Assembly: GCA_020845575.1 (NCBI GenBank)
Contig: JADLFL010000044.1
Location: 1-64,000 of the forward strand
Source: Acidobacteriota bacterium
GTDB lineage: Bacteria; Acidobacteriota; Vicinamibacteria; Vicinamibacterales; Vicinamibacteraceae
Length of the DNA: 64,000 bases
Reading direction: 5' to 3'
Made by a program: the position numbers and the translations under genes. Shown here one piece after another: positions 18,189 to 28,426 of the stretch (positions within the stretch are counted from its first letter, which is position 1; each line of letters starts with the position of its first letter). The notes beneath the pieces were generated by a model. That model was not told where the DNA came from. It made no database searches and saw nothing but the letters and a program-made list of their open reading frames with translations.

Positions 18189-19550
18189 TCAGGGCACCGG
18201 CGGAAGGCCGTACCAGACGAGCCACGGCGCGGCGACGGCCAGGGCCGCGAGCGCACACGCCACGGCGGCCACACGCCAACCGTCGATGCGCTCGCCAACC
18301 GCGTCGACGACACGGCCCGCCATGAAGGCCAGCGTGAGGTACGTGGTGAAGAAGAGGTCCACGTCGCCGACGGGGCCGAGTCGCGGCACCATGAACGCGA
18401 GGTAGTACACCTGCACCCCCACGAGCGCGATTCCCAGCGGCATGCGCACGTCGCGCCGGCACGCGAGCCATGTGACACGACCCGCGCGCCACGCGCGCCA
18501 CGTCGCCGCCAGCAGCAACGGCATCGTCCACCAACCTCCGCCCCACACGACGAGCGCCCCAACCTCACGCGCCCGCGCCATCGTCAGCACGGCGTCGAGC
18601 GAGAAGACCAGCGAGGTGGGACCCGCCGATAGGCCGACGTAGCGCGCGGGCATGTTCGCTTCACCGAAATTCATCACGCCATACAAGGCCTGGAAGTAGT
18701 GCGGAATGCCGAGAGGCCAGCAGATCGCGATCGTGACGGCGGCCACCACGAGGCCGGTCGCCACGACCCGCGCCGCACCTTCGGGTCGAACGACGGCCCA
18801 TGCGCCAAGCGTCAGGCACGCGACAGGCAGGAACCCGATGTATACGAGCGGCAGCAGTGCCACGAGCGCGCCGACCTGCGTTGGCGTCCTGTCGCCGAGC
18901 GGGCGCTCGAACACCCACGCGAGCACGGCCACGAACGGCACCGCGATCAGCGGGTAGTACTCCGTATAGCCCGACATGAACAGGAGCCAGACGGGCGTGA
19001 GCGCGGGCAGCAGGACGGAGAGCCGACCGGGCCAGCGTCGCAGGAGGGCCAGCGTGCCGCCGACCATGCACACCGTGCCGAGCAACGCAAGGAAGGCGTT
19101 GGCCGACTGCCACGCGACGGGCAGTCGGGCCGCGACAGGCGGCAGGCCCCACACAGCCGCATGGAGGGTCGACGCCGCGGTGCTGCCGACAAGCCAGCGT
19201 GGGACGACACGCCCTTCGGTCACGAAACTGCTGAACACGGCCCCGTCGCCGTAGGGTCGTTCCGGCAACACACCCGCCGACAGGCATGCCAGACACACGA
19301 CGGCCACCGTCACCTGGAGAACGAGAATCGCGGCGGTGGCGCGCCCGAGCGGCGTCTCGCCCGAGACGGCGACGAGCGTCAGCACCCCGCCGAGGGCCAG
19401 CAGGCCGGCCCGCGACACCGTCAGCGGGGCGGCACCGAGGAGCGATGCCAGGACGAGAGACACCATCGCGGCAACGACGAACGTCACGCCCGTCACGACG
19501 GAGATGCGCCGGTCGCCGGGCATCGGCCACGCGCTCGAAATCATCGTCAC
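18189..19550 (-). CDS. Polytopic membrane protein, possibly GT-C-like
   Basis: A 453-residue integral membrane protein with about 11-12 hydrophobic segments and few charged loops. A periplasmic-looking segment after the second or third helix (GVLPERPYGDGAVFSSFVTEGRVVPRW) and MSGYTEYYPLIAVPF recall GT-C glycosyltransferase-like proteins, but no certain motif is present. The GTG at 19550 is preceded by TAGCAT with an 8-nt gap. It is first gene of a three-gene unit with the GMC oxidoreductase and the small Tat protein, and divergent from the transporter at 19616. Confidence 0.65.
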   Translation of the reverse strand: MTMISSAWPMPGDRRISVVTGVTFVVAAMVSLVLASLLGAAPLTVSRAGLLALGGVLTLVAVSGETPLGRATAAILVLQVTVAVVCLACLSAGVLPERPYGDGAVFSSFVTEGRVVPRWLVGSTAASTLHAAVWGLPPVAARLPVAWQSANAFLALLGTVCMVGGTLALLRRWPGRLSVLLPALTPVWLLFMSGYTEYYPLIAVPFVAVLAWVFERPLGDRTPTQVGALVALLPLVYIGFLPVACLTLGAWAVVRPEGAARVVATGLVVAAVTIAICWPLGIPHYFQALYGVMNFGEANMPARYVGLSAGPTSLVFSLDAVLTMARAREVGALVVWGGGWWTMPLLLAATWRAWRAGRVTWLACRRDVRMPLGIALVGVQVYYLAFMVPRLGPVGDVDLFFTTYLTLAFMAGRVVDAVGERIDGWRVAAVACALAALAVAAPWLVWYGLPPVP

Positions 19551-19558
19551 GGCACAGG

Positions 19559-19564
19559 ATGCTA
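19559..19564 (-). promoter_or_regulatory. -10-like element TAGCAT, GMC operon
   Basis: TAGCAT on the minus strand ending 8 nt before the GTG start at 19550. Confidence 0.5.
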
Positions 19565-19601
19565 CCCGACGTCGCGCAACGATGGATGGGGTCGTGTCGT
19601 T

Positions 19602-19607
19602 TACAGT
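19602..19607 (+). promoter_or_regulatory. -10-like element TACAGT, transporter operon
   Basis: TACAGT ends 8 nt before the ATG at 19616. Confidence 0.5.
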
Positions 19608-19615
19608 ACGTCAAC

Positions 19616-20899
19616 ATGACCCGGCAGCCTGGCTTTCTGCATCGGTTGATCGACGTGCGTCCAGGCGAGATGAGCGCCCTCCTGTGGGCGACGCTCTTCT
19701 ACTTCTGCGCGCTGTCGGCGTACTACGTCATCCGCCCGATCCGCGACGCCATGGGCGCCGAGAGCGGCGTGGAGAATCTCCCGTGGCTGTTCACGGCCAC
19801 GCTCGTGGCGATGCTGGTGGTGAACCCGCCGTACGCGGCGCTGGTCTCGCGGCTGCCCCGCCTGCAGTTCATCAGCTACACGTACCGCTTTTTCGAAGCG
19901 AATCTGCTGCTCTTCTTCGCGATCTTCCTCCTCGGCGGCGCGGCGCTCCAGACGCTGGCCGGCGGCGTGTTCTTCGTCTGGACGTCGGTCTTCAACCTCT
20001 TTGTCGTCTCGGTGTTCTGGGCGTTCATGGTGGACGTCTTCACGCGCGAGCAGGGCAAGCGCCTCTTCGGCTTCATCGCGGCGGGCGCAACGGTGGGCGC
20101 CATCCTGGGATCGTTGGTGCCGGCGCTGCTGGCGCAGCGCATCGGCAGCACGCCGCTGCTGCTCGTGTCCGTGGTGCTGCTCGAGATCGCGGTGTTTGCC
20201 ATGGTCCGGCTGTCGGCCATCGCCACGGCCCTGCGAACGGCCACGGGCGGCGCGAGCGAGGACACGCCGATCGGCGGCGGCGCGCTGGAGGGTTTCAAGC
20301 GCGCCCTGAGCAGCCCGTATCTGCTCAACGTCGCCCTCTACATGCTCCTGTACACGTTCACGTCCACCGTCCTGTACTTCCAGCAGGTCGACATCGCCGC
20401 GAGCTACTTCGACAGCCGCGGTGCGCGAACGGCGTTCTTCGCGCGCGTCGACCTCGCCGTGAACGTCCTGACGCTCGTGACGCAGCTGTTCCTCACGAGC
20501 CGCCTCCTCCAGTGGCTCGGGGTGGCAGTGACGCTCTCGATCCTGCCGCTGGTCAGCGTGCTCGGGTTCGCATGGCTCGGCGTGATGCCGACGATTGCCG
20601 CCATCGTGGCCTTGCAGGTCACGCGTCGTGCGAGTAACTTCGCCATTGCGCGCCCCACACGCGAGTTCCTGTACACGGTGCTGTCGCGGGAGGACAAGTA
20701 CAAGGCCAAGAGTCTCATCGACACGGCCGTGTACCGGCTCGGCGATCAGGTGGGCGCGTGGTCGTATGCGGCACTCGGCGCGTTGGGTCTGGCGCTGCCG
20801 GGTATCGCGCTCTACGTGGCCGTCCCTGTTTCGCTGGCGTGGCTCGCCAACGCGTTCTGGCTCGGCAAACGTCAGGAGCGCATGGCGCAGGAAGCCTGA
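19616..20899 (+). CDS. ATP/ADP-translocase-like (NTT/MFS) transporter
   Basis: A 427-residue membrane protein with 11-12 helices. The beginning (RPGEMSALLWATLFYFCALSAYYVIRPIRDAMG) and DVFTREQGKRLFGFIAAGATVGAILG match the NTT-like branch of MFS carriers that is widespread in Acidobacteria and Proteobacteria and distinct from the parasite energy translocases. Substrate is not established for these free-living homologues. The start follows a TACAGT element. It leads an operon with the aldo-keto reductase (10 nt gap) and the esterase. Confidence 0.75.
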   Translation: MTRQPGFLHRLIDVRPGEMSALLWATLFYFCALSAYYVIRPIRDAMGAESGVENLPWLFTATLVAMLVVNPPYAALVSRLPRLQFISYTYRFFEANLLLFFAIFLLGGAALQTLAGGVFFVWTSVFNLFVVSVFWAFMVDVFTREQGKRLFGFIAAGATVGAILGSLVPALLAQRIGSTPLLLVSVVLLEIAVFAMVRLSAIATALRTATGGASEDTPIGGGALEGFKRALSSPYLLNVALYMLLYTFTSTVLYFQQVDIAASYFDSRGARTAFFARVDLAVNVLTLVTQLFLTSRLLQWLGVAVTLSILPLVSVLGFAWLGVMPTIAAIVALQVTRRASNFAIARPTREFLYTVLSREDKYKAKSLIDTAVYRLGDQVGAWSYAALGALGLALPGIALYVAVPVSLAWLANAFWLGKRQERMAQEA

Positions 20900-20909
20900 G
20901 AGAGGACAC

Positions 20910-21875
20910 ATGTCGATGACCCGATCACATACCCGTATGACGCGACGCGACGCACTCGGCACGGTCGCTGCCGCCGGTGCAGGCCTGGTCCTGGCGCACT
21001 GGTCGTCGTCCACAGTGGAAGGCCAGACGCTGCCGGCCATCCTCAAGGGGATCCCCAAGAGCGGCGAACAGATTCCGGTCATCGGGCTCGGGACCAATCT
21101 GTACAACGTGAAGACGCCGGAGGAACTCGCGCCGCTGCGCGAGGTGATCCGCGAGATGCCGGCCACGGGCGGCACGTTGATCGACACGGCGCCCGGCTAC
21201 GGTCGTTCCGAGATCATCCTCGGCGAATTGATGGCCGAACTCGGCAATCGCGACAAGTTCTTCCTGGCCACGAAGGTGATGGCCCCCAACGGCGACGCGG
21301 CGGCAGGGCAAGCGCAGCTCGAAGAATCCTTCCGCCGCCTCAAGACGGACCGCATCGAGCTGATGCAGGTCCACAGCCTGAACGGCACGGCGGCCATCAT
21401 GCCGACGCTGCTGAAGATGAAGGAGCAAGGACGCATCCGCTACATCGGCGTCACCACGTCGGAGGATCGCCAGTATCCGGACCTGCTCGCCCAGATGCGG
21501 GAGTTCCCGCTCGACTTCATCCAGGTGGACTATTCTCTCGACAACCGCAACGCCGCGCAGGACGTGCTGCCGCTCGCGCAGGAACTGAAGATGGGCGTGC
21601 TCACGAACCTGCCGCTCGGTGGCGGTCGCGGCAGCCTCTTCCGTCGCGTGCAGGGCCAGCCAGTGCCTGACTGGGCCAGGGCGTTCGATGCCTCGTCCTG
21701 GGCCCACGTGTTCCTGAAGTACGTGGTCTCGCACCCGGCCATCACGGTGGCGATTCCGGGCACGCGGCAGGTGACCAACCTGAAGGACAACCAGGGCGCC
21801 GGCAAGGGCAAGCTGCCGACGGCAGCGCAGCGCGCCGAGATCGAGAAATTCTGGGACAGCCTCCCGCAGCCATGA
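20910..21875 (+). CDS. Tat-exported aldo/keto reductase
   Basis: A 321-residue NAD(P)H-dependent oxidoreductase fold. Twin-arginine signal (TRRDALGTVAAAGAGLVLA). The aldo-keto reductase tetrad is complete: Asp92 and Tyr97 in LIDTAPGYG, Lys122 in LATKV and His155 in QVHS. GVTTSEDRQY and AIPGTRQVTN are typical cofactor-end segments. Export through Tat suggests it folds with its cofactor in the cytoplasm and acts in the periplasm. It overlaps the esterase start by 4 nt (ATGA). Substrate unknown. Confidence 0.85.
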   Translation: MSMTRSHTRMTRRDALGTVAAAGAGLVLAHWSSSTVEGQTLPAILKGIPKSGEQIPVIGLGTNLYNVKTPEELAPLREVIREMPATGGTLIDTAPGYGRSEIILGELMAELGNRDKFFLATKVMAPNGDAAAGQAQLEESFRRLKTDRIELMQVHSLNGTAAIMPTLLKMKEQGRIRYIGVTTSEDRQYPDLLAQMREFPLDFIQVDYSLDNRNAAQDVLPLAQELKMGVLTNLPLGGGRGSLFRRVQGQPVPDWARAFDASSWAHVFLKYVVSHPAITVAIPGTRQVTNLKDNQGAGKGKLPTAAQRAEIEKFWDSLPQP

Positions 21876-23047
21876 GCAGCCCTCCCCTGCTCCCGTTGCG
21901 AGTGGTGGCCGCGGCAGCGCTGTTGGCGCTGCCGTGCCATGTGTCCCAGGCGCAACCCGCCGCCGCTCCTCGAGCGGCGACGGCCCCTGCGCCGGTACTC
22001 GTGTCACCGGAGGTCCATGCCGACGGCCGGGTCACGTTCAGGTTCCGCGCGCCGACGGCAGGAGACGTCGCCGTCGGCCGTTCGGGTGCGGATCGTCTGC
22101 CCATGGTGAAAGACGAGGAGGGCGTGTGGTCGGCGACCACTGGAGCCCTCGAGCCCGACATCTACCAGTACACCTTCAGTGTCGATGGCCGGACAACGCT
22201 CGATCCGTTGAACACGTGGGTCGCACCCAACCTGCTCAACATGTCGAACATGGTGCGCGTGCCGGGGCCCTCGTCCGGCGACGGGCATCGACCGTGGGAC
22301 GTCGCCGACGTGCCGCGCGGCCAGTTGCATCGCCACTTCTACGCGTCGGCCCGGGTGGGCGACCACCGCGACTACTACGTCTACACGCCACCAGGCTATG
22401 ACGCCCGTCGCACGGAGGCCTATCCGGTCCTCTACCTCCTGCACGGTTTCTCCGACGATGCGAGCGGGTGGACGGCGGTGGGTCAGGCGCACGTCATCCT
22501 TGACAACCTGATCGCGGCGCGAAGAGTCACGCCGATGCTCGTCGTGATGACGCTGGGCTACGGCGCACCGGAGATCCTGACGCGCGGTCCACGTGCACCG
22601 GGCCTGGGGCAGAGGAACATGGAGGGCTATCGCGACGCGCTGTTTGCCGAGGTCATCCCGGCCATCGAGCGCGACTATCACGCCGACACGCGCCGCGAGC
22701 GCCGTGCGATTGCCGGTCTCTCGATGGGCGGAGCCGAAAGCCTGTTCGTGGGCCTGAACGCCATCGACAGGTTCGGATGGATTGGCGCCTTCAGTTCAGG
22801 CGGGCTCGGCGATGCGACGCAGTTCGCCACGCTGTTCCCTTCGCTGACGTCGGCGGAGGGCAGGCGGCTGCGCCTGCTGTGGATCGCGTGCGGTACCGAG
22901 GATCGCCTGATCGACGCGAACCGCCAGTTCCGCGCCTTCCTCACCGAACGCGGCGTGCCGCACGAGGCGATCGAGACGGCTGGGGCTCACACGTGGACCG
23001 TCTGGCGCCGCAACCTCGCCACGTTCGCGACCCTGATCTTTCGCTGA
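21872..23047 (+). CDS. Secreted esterase with N-terminal E-set domain
   Basis: A 391-residue protein: signal peptide, an Ig-like/CBM48-type domain (about 40-130, VTFRFRAPTAGDVAVGRSG... IYQYTFSVDG), then an alpha/beta-hydrolase of the esterase D/feruloyl-esterase family. Catalytic triad: Ser284 in GLSMGG, Asp344 in CGTEDRL, His373 in AGAHTW. YPVLYLLHGFSDDASGW is the oxyanion region. This architecture is typical of secreted acetyl-xylan/feruloyl esterases of plant-polymer degraders. Co-translated with the aldo-keto reductase (ATGA overlap). Confidence 0.88.
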   Translation: MSSPPLLPLRVVAAAALLALPCHVSQAQPAAAPRAATAPAPVLVSPEVHADGRVTFRFRAPTAGDVAVGRSGADRLPMVKDEEGVWSATTGALEPDIYQYTFSVDGRTTLDPLNTWVAPNLLNMSNMVRVPGPSSGDGHRPWDVADVPRGQLHRHFYASARVGDHRDYYVYTPPGYDARRTEAYPVLYLLHGFSDDASGWTAVGQAHVILDNLIAARRVTPMLVVMTLGYGAPEILTRGPRAPGLGQRNMEGYRDALFAEVIPAIERDYHADTRRERRAIAGLSMGGAESLFVGLNAIDRFGWIGAFSSGGLGDATQFATLFPSLTSAEGRRLRLLWIACGTEDRLIDANRQFRAFLTERGVPHEAIETAGAHTWTVWRRNLATFATLIFR

Positions 23048-23050
23048 ACG

Positions 23051-23069
23051 CACCGGGCACCGGGCACCG
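23051..23069. repeat. Heptad repeat tract (CGGGCAC variant)
   Basis: Two to three CGGGCAC units 3 nt after the esterase stop. Confidence 0.75.
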
Positions 23070-23099
23070 AATGCGGAAGCGGCCATCGGGAATGGAGCG

Positions 23100-23288
23100 A
23101 ACGGGTTTCAGAGCCTGTGAAGGAATCGCGTGTCGGTGCGGGTGGCGCCGGACGGGGCCGCCCCGCCCGCGCGCAGGCGCGTCAGCCGTACAAGGGCCGT
23201 TCGCGCCGAGGGCGGGTGGGGCTGTCCGGCGACAGGACCCGCGCCTTCACGAATACCCGCGATTGCTTCACAGGCTCTTCAACCCGTT
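23100..23288 (+). repeat. 189-bp inverted-repeat element carrying repeat copy B
   Basis: Arms at 23100-23130 and 23258-23288 are a 31-bp inverted repeat with three mismatches (core GAGCCTGTGAAG.AATCGCG). Between them lies the 112-bp repeat copy B (23134-23245), homologous to 3451-3562. The right part of the core can fold by itself (GCGGGT...ACCCGC enclosing CTGTC/GACAG). It resembles a MITE-like element or structured RNA. No open reading frame inside is credible. Confidence 0.75.
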
Positions 23289-23474
23289 GGTCGACGCTAC
23301 GTGGGATCGACATGCGGCGGTCGGTCATCCCGCAGTCAGTCTGTCTCCTGCTCGGGACGATGGGCACTGCCGTCAACGCTGCAGCATGGGAACGTGTCAG
23401 TCAGGGGGGACACTCGACGCTGGTATCCAACTTGCTCTCAACCACGACAGGCGCCTATTCAGGAGACCCGCAAC
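23289..23474 (+). other. Leader of PEGA gene, nothing further recognised
   Basis: The rest of the 427-bp gap between the esterase and the PEGA gene. Apart from AGGAGA before the GTG start at 23475, I see no promoter or RNA motif that can be supported. Confidence 0.4.
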
Positions 23475-24512
23475 GTGAAACAGTTCGGAAGAAGTCTCGT
23501 GGTTGCGACGGCCGTGCTCACGGCAACGGCATTCGTCCCTGAGCTTGCCTTCGCGCAGCGTGCGCGTGGCGGTGGCGGGTCGCGCGGCGGCACCGTCGGA
23601 CGGGCCGTGCCTCGCGGCGGCGGCGCGATGCGCCCCGGCGGCGTGCGTTCGGGCGGCCGCAGCTACAGGCCGGTATACGTGGGCCGGCGCGGCTACTACG
23701 GCTACTACCGCGGTTGGGGTCTGGGCGCCGGCGCATGGGGCTGGGGTCCGGGCTGGTGGGGACCGGGCTACGCGAGCAGCATGTGGTGGCCAGGTTGGGG
23801 CTGGTGGGGAGGTCCTGCGATCTACGCACCACCCTACGGCCTGCGAGTCACCAGCAACGCGCGCTTCCTCGTGACGCCGCGCGAAGCCGAGGTGTACATC
23901 GATGGCGCGCTGGCCGGAGTCGTCGACCAGTACGACGGCGTCTTCCAGAGCCTGACGCTCGCGCCGGGCACGCACACGATCTCGCTCTATCTCGACGGCT
24001 TCCGGCGCGTCGATCGCAGCGTGTACGTGGCGCCGGGGTCGACTCTGAAGCTGCGCCATACGATGGAACCGCTGCCCGCCGGCGCCTCGCCCGACCAACG
24101 CCCGGTGCTCGCGCCACGGCCCGAGCGACAGGCACTCGAGGTGGGTCCAGGCCGAGCACCTGACGAGCCACCCGTTGCGCGGGCACCTCGTCCACCGCGT
24201 GAGCCACGTGAACCGCGCGCGCCACGCGCACCGCGACCGCCGGGATCTGTCGAGGCGCGGCCCGACGTGGCCGACGGTGGCTTGCTCGTCATTCGCGTGC
24301 AGCCGGCGGATGCCGACGTGTTGATCGACGGGCAGCTGTGGCAGACACCCGACGGCACCAGGCCGCTGGAAGTCCGTGTGCCCGCCGGGCGCGTCAGAAT
24401 CGACGTGCGGAAACCGGGACACACGCCGTTCACGGCCGACGTGACGGTACAGCCGGGCGAAGTGACGCCCATCAATGTGAGTCTGCCGTCGCGCGAGGCG
24501 CCGATCGAGTAG
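23475..24512 (+). CDS. Exported PEGA-domain protein with Gly/Trp/Tyr-rich region
   Basis: A 345-residue protein: signal peptide (MKQFGRSLVVATAVLTATAFVPELAFAQ), a Gly/Arg-rich then Gly/Trp/Tyr-rich segment (about 30-115), a first PEGA-like domain (about 125-195, AEVYIDGALAGVVDQYDG), a Pro/Arg-rich linker of PRPPREPREPRAPRAP type, and a second PEGA domain (about 270-340, ADVLIDGQLWQTPDG). PEGA domains are beta-sandwich surface modules; no catalysis is implied. The start is GTG at 23475, with AGGAGA 8 nt upstream. Probably envelope-associated. Confidence 0.8.
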   Translation: MKQFGRSLVVATAVLTATAFVPELAFAQRARGGGGSRGGTVGRAVPRGGGAMRPGGVRSGGRSYRPVYVGRRGYYGYYRGWGLGAGAWGWGPGWWGPGYASSMWWPGWGWWGGPAIYAPPYGLRVTSNARFLVTPREAEVYIDGALAGVVDQYDGVFQSLTLAPGTHTISLYLDGFRRVDRSVYVAPGSTLKLRHTMEPLPAGASPDQRPVLAPRPERQALEVGPGRAPDEPPVARAPRPPREPREPRAPRAPRPPGSVEARPDVADGGLLVIRVQPADADVLIDGQLWQTPDGTRPLEVRVPAGRVRIDVRKPGHTPFTADVTVQPGEVTPINVSLPSREAPIE

Positions 24513-24649
24513 ACACGAAGACCCTCCCGCCGCACGGCCGGCATGCGGATGTCCTGTCCACGTGTCGGTTCGTGTTCTCCGTCTCCGCGCCGGCCCTGCG
24601 TCGGTGCGGTGCCGGAACCTTCCTCATACGTGCATTACTGCAGTACCTG

Positions 24650-24678
24650 CCAGCGGGACCTCGAAAGGGTCCCGCTGG
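24650..24678 (+). terminator. Strong hairpin after PEGA gene
   Basis: CCAGCGGGACC and GGTCCCGCTGG, a perfect 11-bp stem with loop TCGAAAG, in the 286-bp gap between the PEGA gene and the next gene. No T-tract follows. Otherwise the gap shows nothing. Confidence 0.6.
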
Positions 24679-24798
24679 TCCCCGCTTGCGTCCTCCCGTG
24701 TCAAGGAGTACCGTTGCGTGTCTCCAATCAATCGGCTCGCGCCGAACACGTGATGTCCGGCGGGAGCTGTCGCGTTCCTGTGGACGTGGTGGTGTGCG

Positions 24799-25299
24799 AT
24801 GGGTACACGCGTATCGACAACGATGTGGCGATCGGCGGTGGTGCTCGGTCTGCTTCAGTTGATGCCGGCGATGGCCGGCGCCCAGGCAAGACGCGCGGCC
24901 GACACCGTTGATGTCACCGCGACCGTCGAAACCACGGCAAGCGCGAACAAGCTCATTCAATCGATCACGTTCTCGCCGATCGTGGCCTTCGCCGGAGCCG
25001 ATCTCCGCGTTGTGGTGCGTGTGCAGCCCGACGCCGGCAATCGCCGCCTGCACATGATCGTCGACGCGCCGGTGTTCTACGCCAGCACCGAGCGTCAGCT
25101 CGATGGCATCGACGGCGCGCGCGCCCACACTTTCAACGTGCGTGAACTCCCGCCAGGCGACTACCAGATCGTGGCCACGCTCGAAGGCGTCGGCGGCATC
25201 AGGTCGCGCGTGACGCGCACCTTCAAGGTGATGGGCGGAGACGAGACGCCGCCCGAGCCGCCCACGCGCTCCATCGGTCGCCGGCGCGGACGCAGCTGA
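24799..25299 (+). CDS. Exported protein of unknown function
   Basis: A 166-residue protein with a signal peptide (MWRSAVVLGLLQLMPAMAGAQA) and a single predicted beta-rich domain (ITFSPIVAFAGADLRVVVRVQPDAG... FNVRELPPGDYQIVATLEGVG), reminiscent of macroglobulin/Ig-like folds, then a basic Pro-rich tail. The first ATG (24799) puts 8 residues before the signal; the ATG at 24823 is an equally likely start. The stop lies 21 bp from the convergent Gfo/Idh stop. No family assigned. Confidence 0.6.
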   Translation: MGTRVSTTMWRSAVVLGLLQLMPAMAGAQARRAADTVDVTATVETTASANKLIQSITFSPIVAFAGADLRVVVRVQPDAGNRRLHMIVDAPVFYASTERQLDGIDGARAHTFNVRELPPGDYQIVATLEGVGGIRSRVTRTFKVMGGDETPPEPPTRSIGRRRGRS

Positions 25300-25320
25300 C
25301 CTCCACCGGCCCGCGTCCCG

Positions 25321-26676
25321 TCACGCCATGGATGCCGCGGGGTGCGTCCACGGCGCCCGATACGGCCGGCGCAGCAGCGCGTTGGCCTGGGCATCGTTCA
25401 CGATGCGGCCGGCCTCGTGATCCCACGTCAGCGACCGCCGCAACTGCATCGAGTGGTTCGCCAGGATGCACGCCGTCGTCGACATGTAGCCTTCCTCGAT
25501 GTCGGCGACGGGACGTCCACCCGCGTCGATGCACCGCAGCAGGTCGCGCATGTGGCCGCGCATCGCCGGCGCAACATGCCGCTCCAGATCCTTCTCGGTC
25601 CGATCCTCCGGATACTGCTCGAACTCGTACGTCACGTCCTCGTGGAGCGGCGTGCCGTCGCCGCGCGGGATGAAGTCCCAACTCATCACGCTCGCCTTGA
25701 GCGTGCCCTTGTCGCCATAGATCGTGGCGCCCCACGGGTACTTCGGATCCGGGGCGTCGCCCCACGTGCGATGCGTCCACACGACGGGCAGCGACCCGAA
25801 ATCGAACGTCGCCGTCTGCGTGTCGCTGATGTTGGCCCTGCTGTTGGGCTGCACGAGAATCCCGCCGGTCGACGCCACGCGTTCCGGCATGCCCAGGTCG
25901 AGCAGCCACCGCACCATGTCGAGCATGTGGATGCACATGTCGCCGACGATCCCGTTGCCGTATTCCATGAAGGCACGCCATCCCCGCGGATGGACGAGCG
26001 CGTTGTAGGGCCGCATGGGGGCGGGCCCCGTCCACATCTCGTAGTCGAGCGTGGCCGGCGGTGTCGCGTCCGGTGGATTCTCGCGCGTGCGCATGTGGTA
26101 GTAGCAGTAGATCTCCACGTACGCGACCTTCCCCAGCAGGCCTTCCTGAATCACTCGCCGCCGTGCGTTGATCAGATGTGGCGTGCTGCGGCGCTGCGTG
26201 CCGACCTGCACCACGCGAGTGTGACGGCGCGCGGCGGCGAGAATCGCCTGCCCCTCGGCGATGTCCACGCTGATCGGCTTCTGCAGGTAGAGGTGCGCGC
26301 CCGCCTGCATCGCCTCGATGGCCGCCAGCGCATGCCAATGATCGGGGGTGCCGATGAGCACGACGTCGAGATCGCGCTCCTTCAGCATCTCGCGGTAGTC
26401 GCGATACGTGCGTGGTGTCTTTCGCGATGCCTGCCGCGACGCGACGATCTCCGCGGCACCCGCGAGCATCTGCGCGTCGACGTCGCACAACGACACCACG
26501 TCGACCGGCTCGACCTGGATGAGGCGCAGCAGGTCCGCCTTGCCGTACCAGCCCGAGCCGATGAGGCCGACGCGGCGCGGCTTCGGTTGCGCGCGCGCGG
26601 CGATGGACATCGGCAGCGGCAGCGCGGCGAGGGCGAGCGCACGGCTGCCCTGCTTCAGGAGGTCACGACGATCCAT
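25321..26676 (-). CDS. Tat-exported Gfo/Idh/MocA oxidoreductase
   Basis: A 451-residue protein. The Tat signal is MDRRDLLKQGSRALALAALPLPMSIAARA; the Rossmann fold follows with VGLIGSGWYGKADLL. The family EKP motif reads LYLQKPIS (EKP to QKP). GNGIVGDMCIHMLDMVRW is the C-terminal domain His/Asp region. Such Tat-exported members are numerous in Acidobacteria and Planctomycetes and act on sugars or polyols in the periplasm with a tightly bound cofactor. It lies 59 bp downstream of the ABC-F gene on the same strand. Confidence 0.88.
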   Translation of the reverse strand: MDRRDLLKQGSRALALAALPLPMSIAARAQPKPRRVGLIGSGWYGKADLLRLIQVEPVDVVSLCDVDAQMLAGAAEIVASRQASRKTPRTYRDYREMLKERDLDVVLIGTPDHWHALAAIEAMQAGAHLYLQKPISVDIAEGQAILAAARRHTRVVQVGTQRRSTPHLINARRRVIQEGLLGKVAYVEIYCYYHMRTRENPPDATPPATLDYEMWTGPAPMRPYNALVHPRGWRAFMEYGNGIVGDMCIHMLDMVRWLLDLGMPERVASTGGILVQPNSRANISDTQTATFDFGSLPVVWTHRTWGDAPDPKYPWGATIYGDKGTLKASVMSWDFIPRGDGTPLHEDVTYEFEQYPEDRTEKDLERHVAPAMRGHMRDLLRCIDAGGRPVADIEEGYMSTTACILANHSMQLRRSLTWDHEAGRIVNDAQANALLRRPYRAPWTHPAASMA

Positions 26677-26735
26677 AGGGCCTTGTATGGCGAAGCGGCG
26701 GCCGAACGCAAGTCGCGGCCGCGGGCGCGTCTGCG

Positions 26736-28373
<1,638 letters not shown>

Positions 28374-28391
28374 CGGGACACTCAACCGTCC

Positions 28392-28401
28392 ATGATAGAG
28401 T
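28392..28401. promoter_or_regulatory. Overlapping divergent -10-like elements
   Basis: TATCAT on the minus strand (28392-28397, for the ABC-F gene) overlaps TAGAGT on the plus strand (28396-28401, for the DUF1080 gene). The two promoters would exclude each other sterically. Confidence 0.45.
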
Positions 28402-28426
28402 CGCCGCGTCTTTCGATGGAGGTTCG

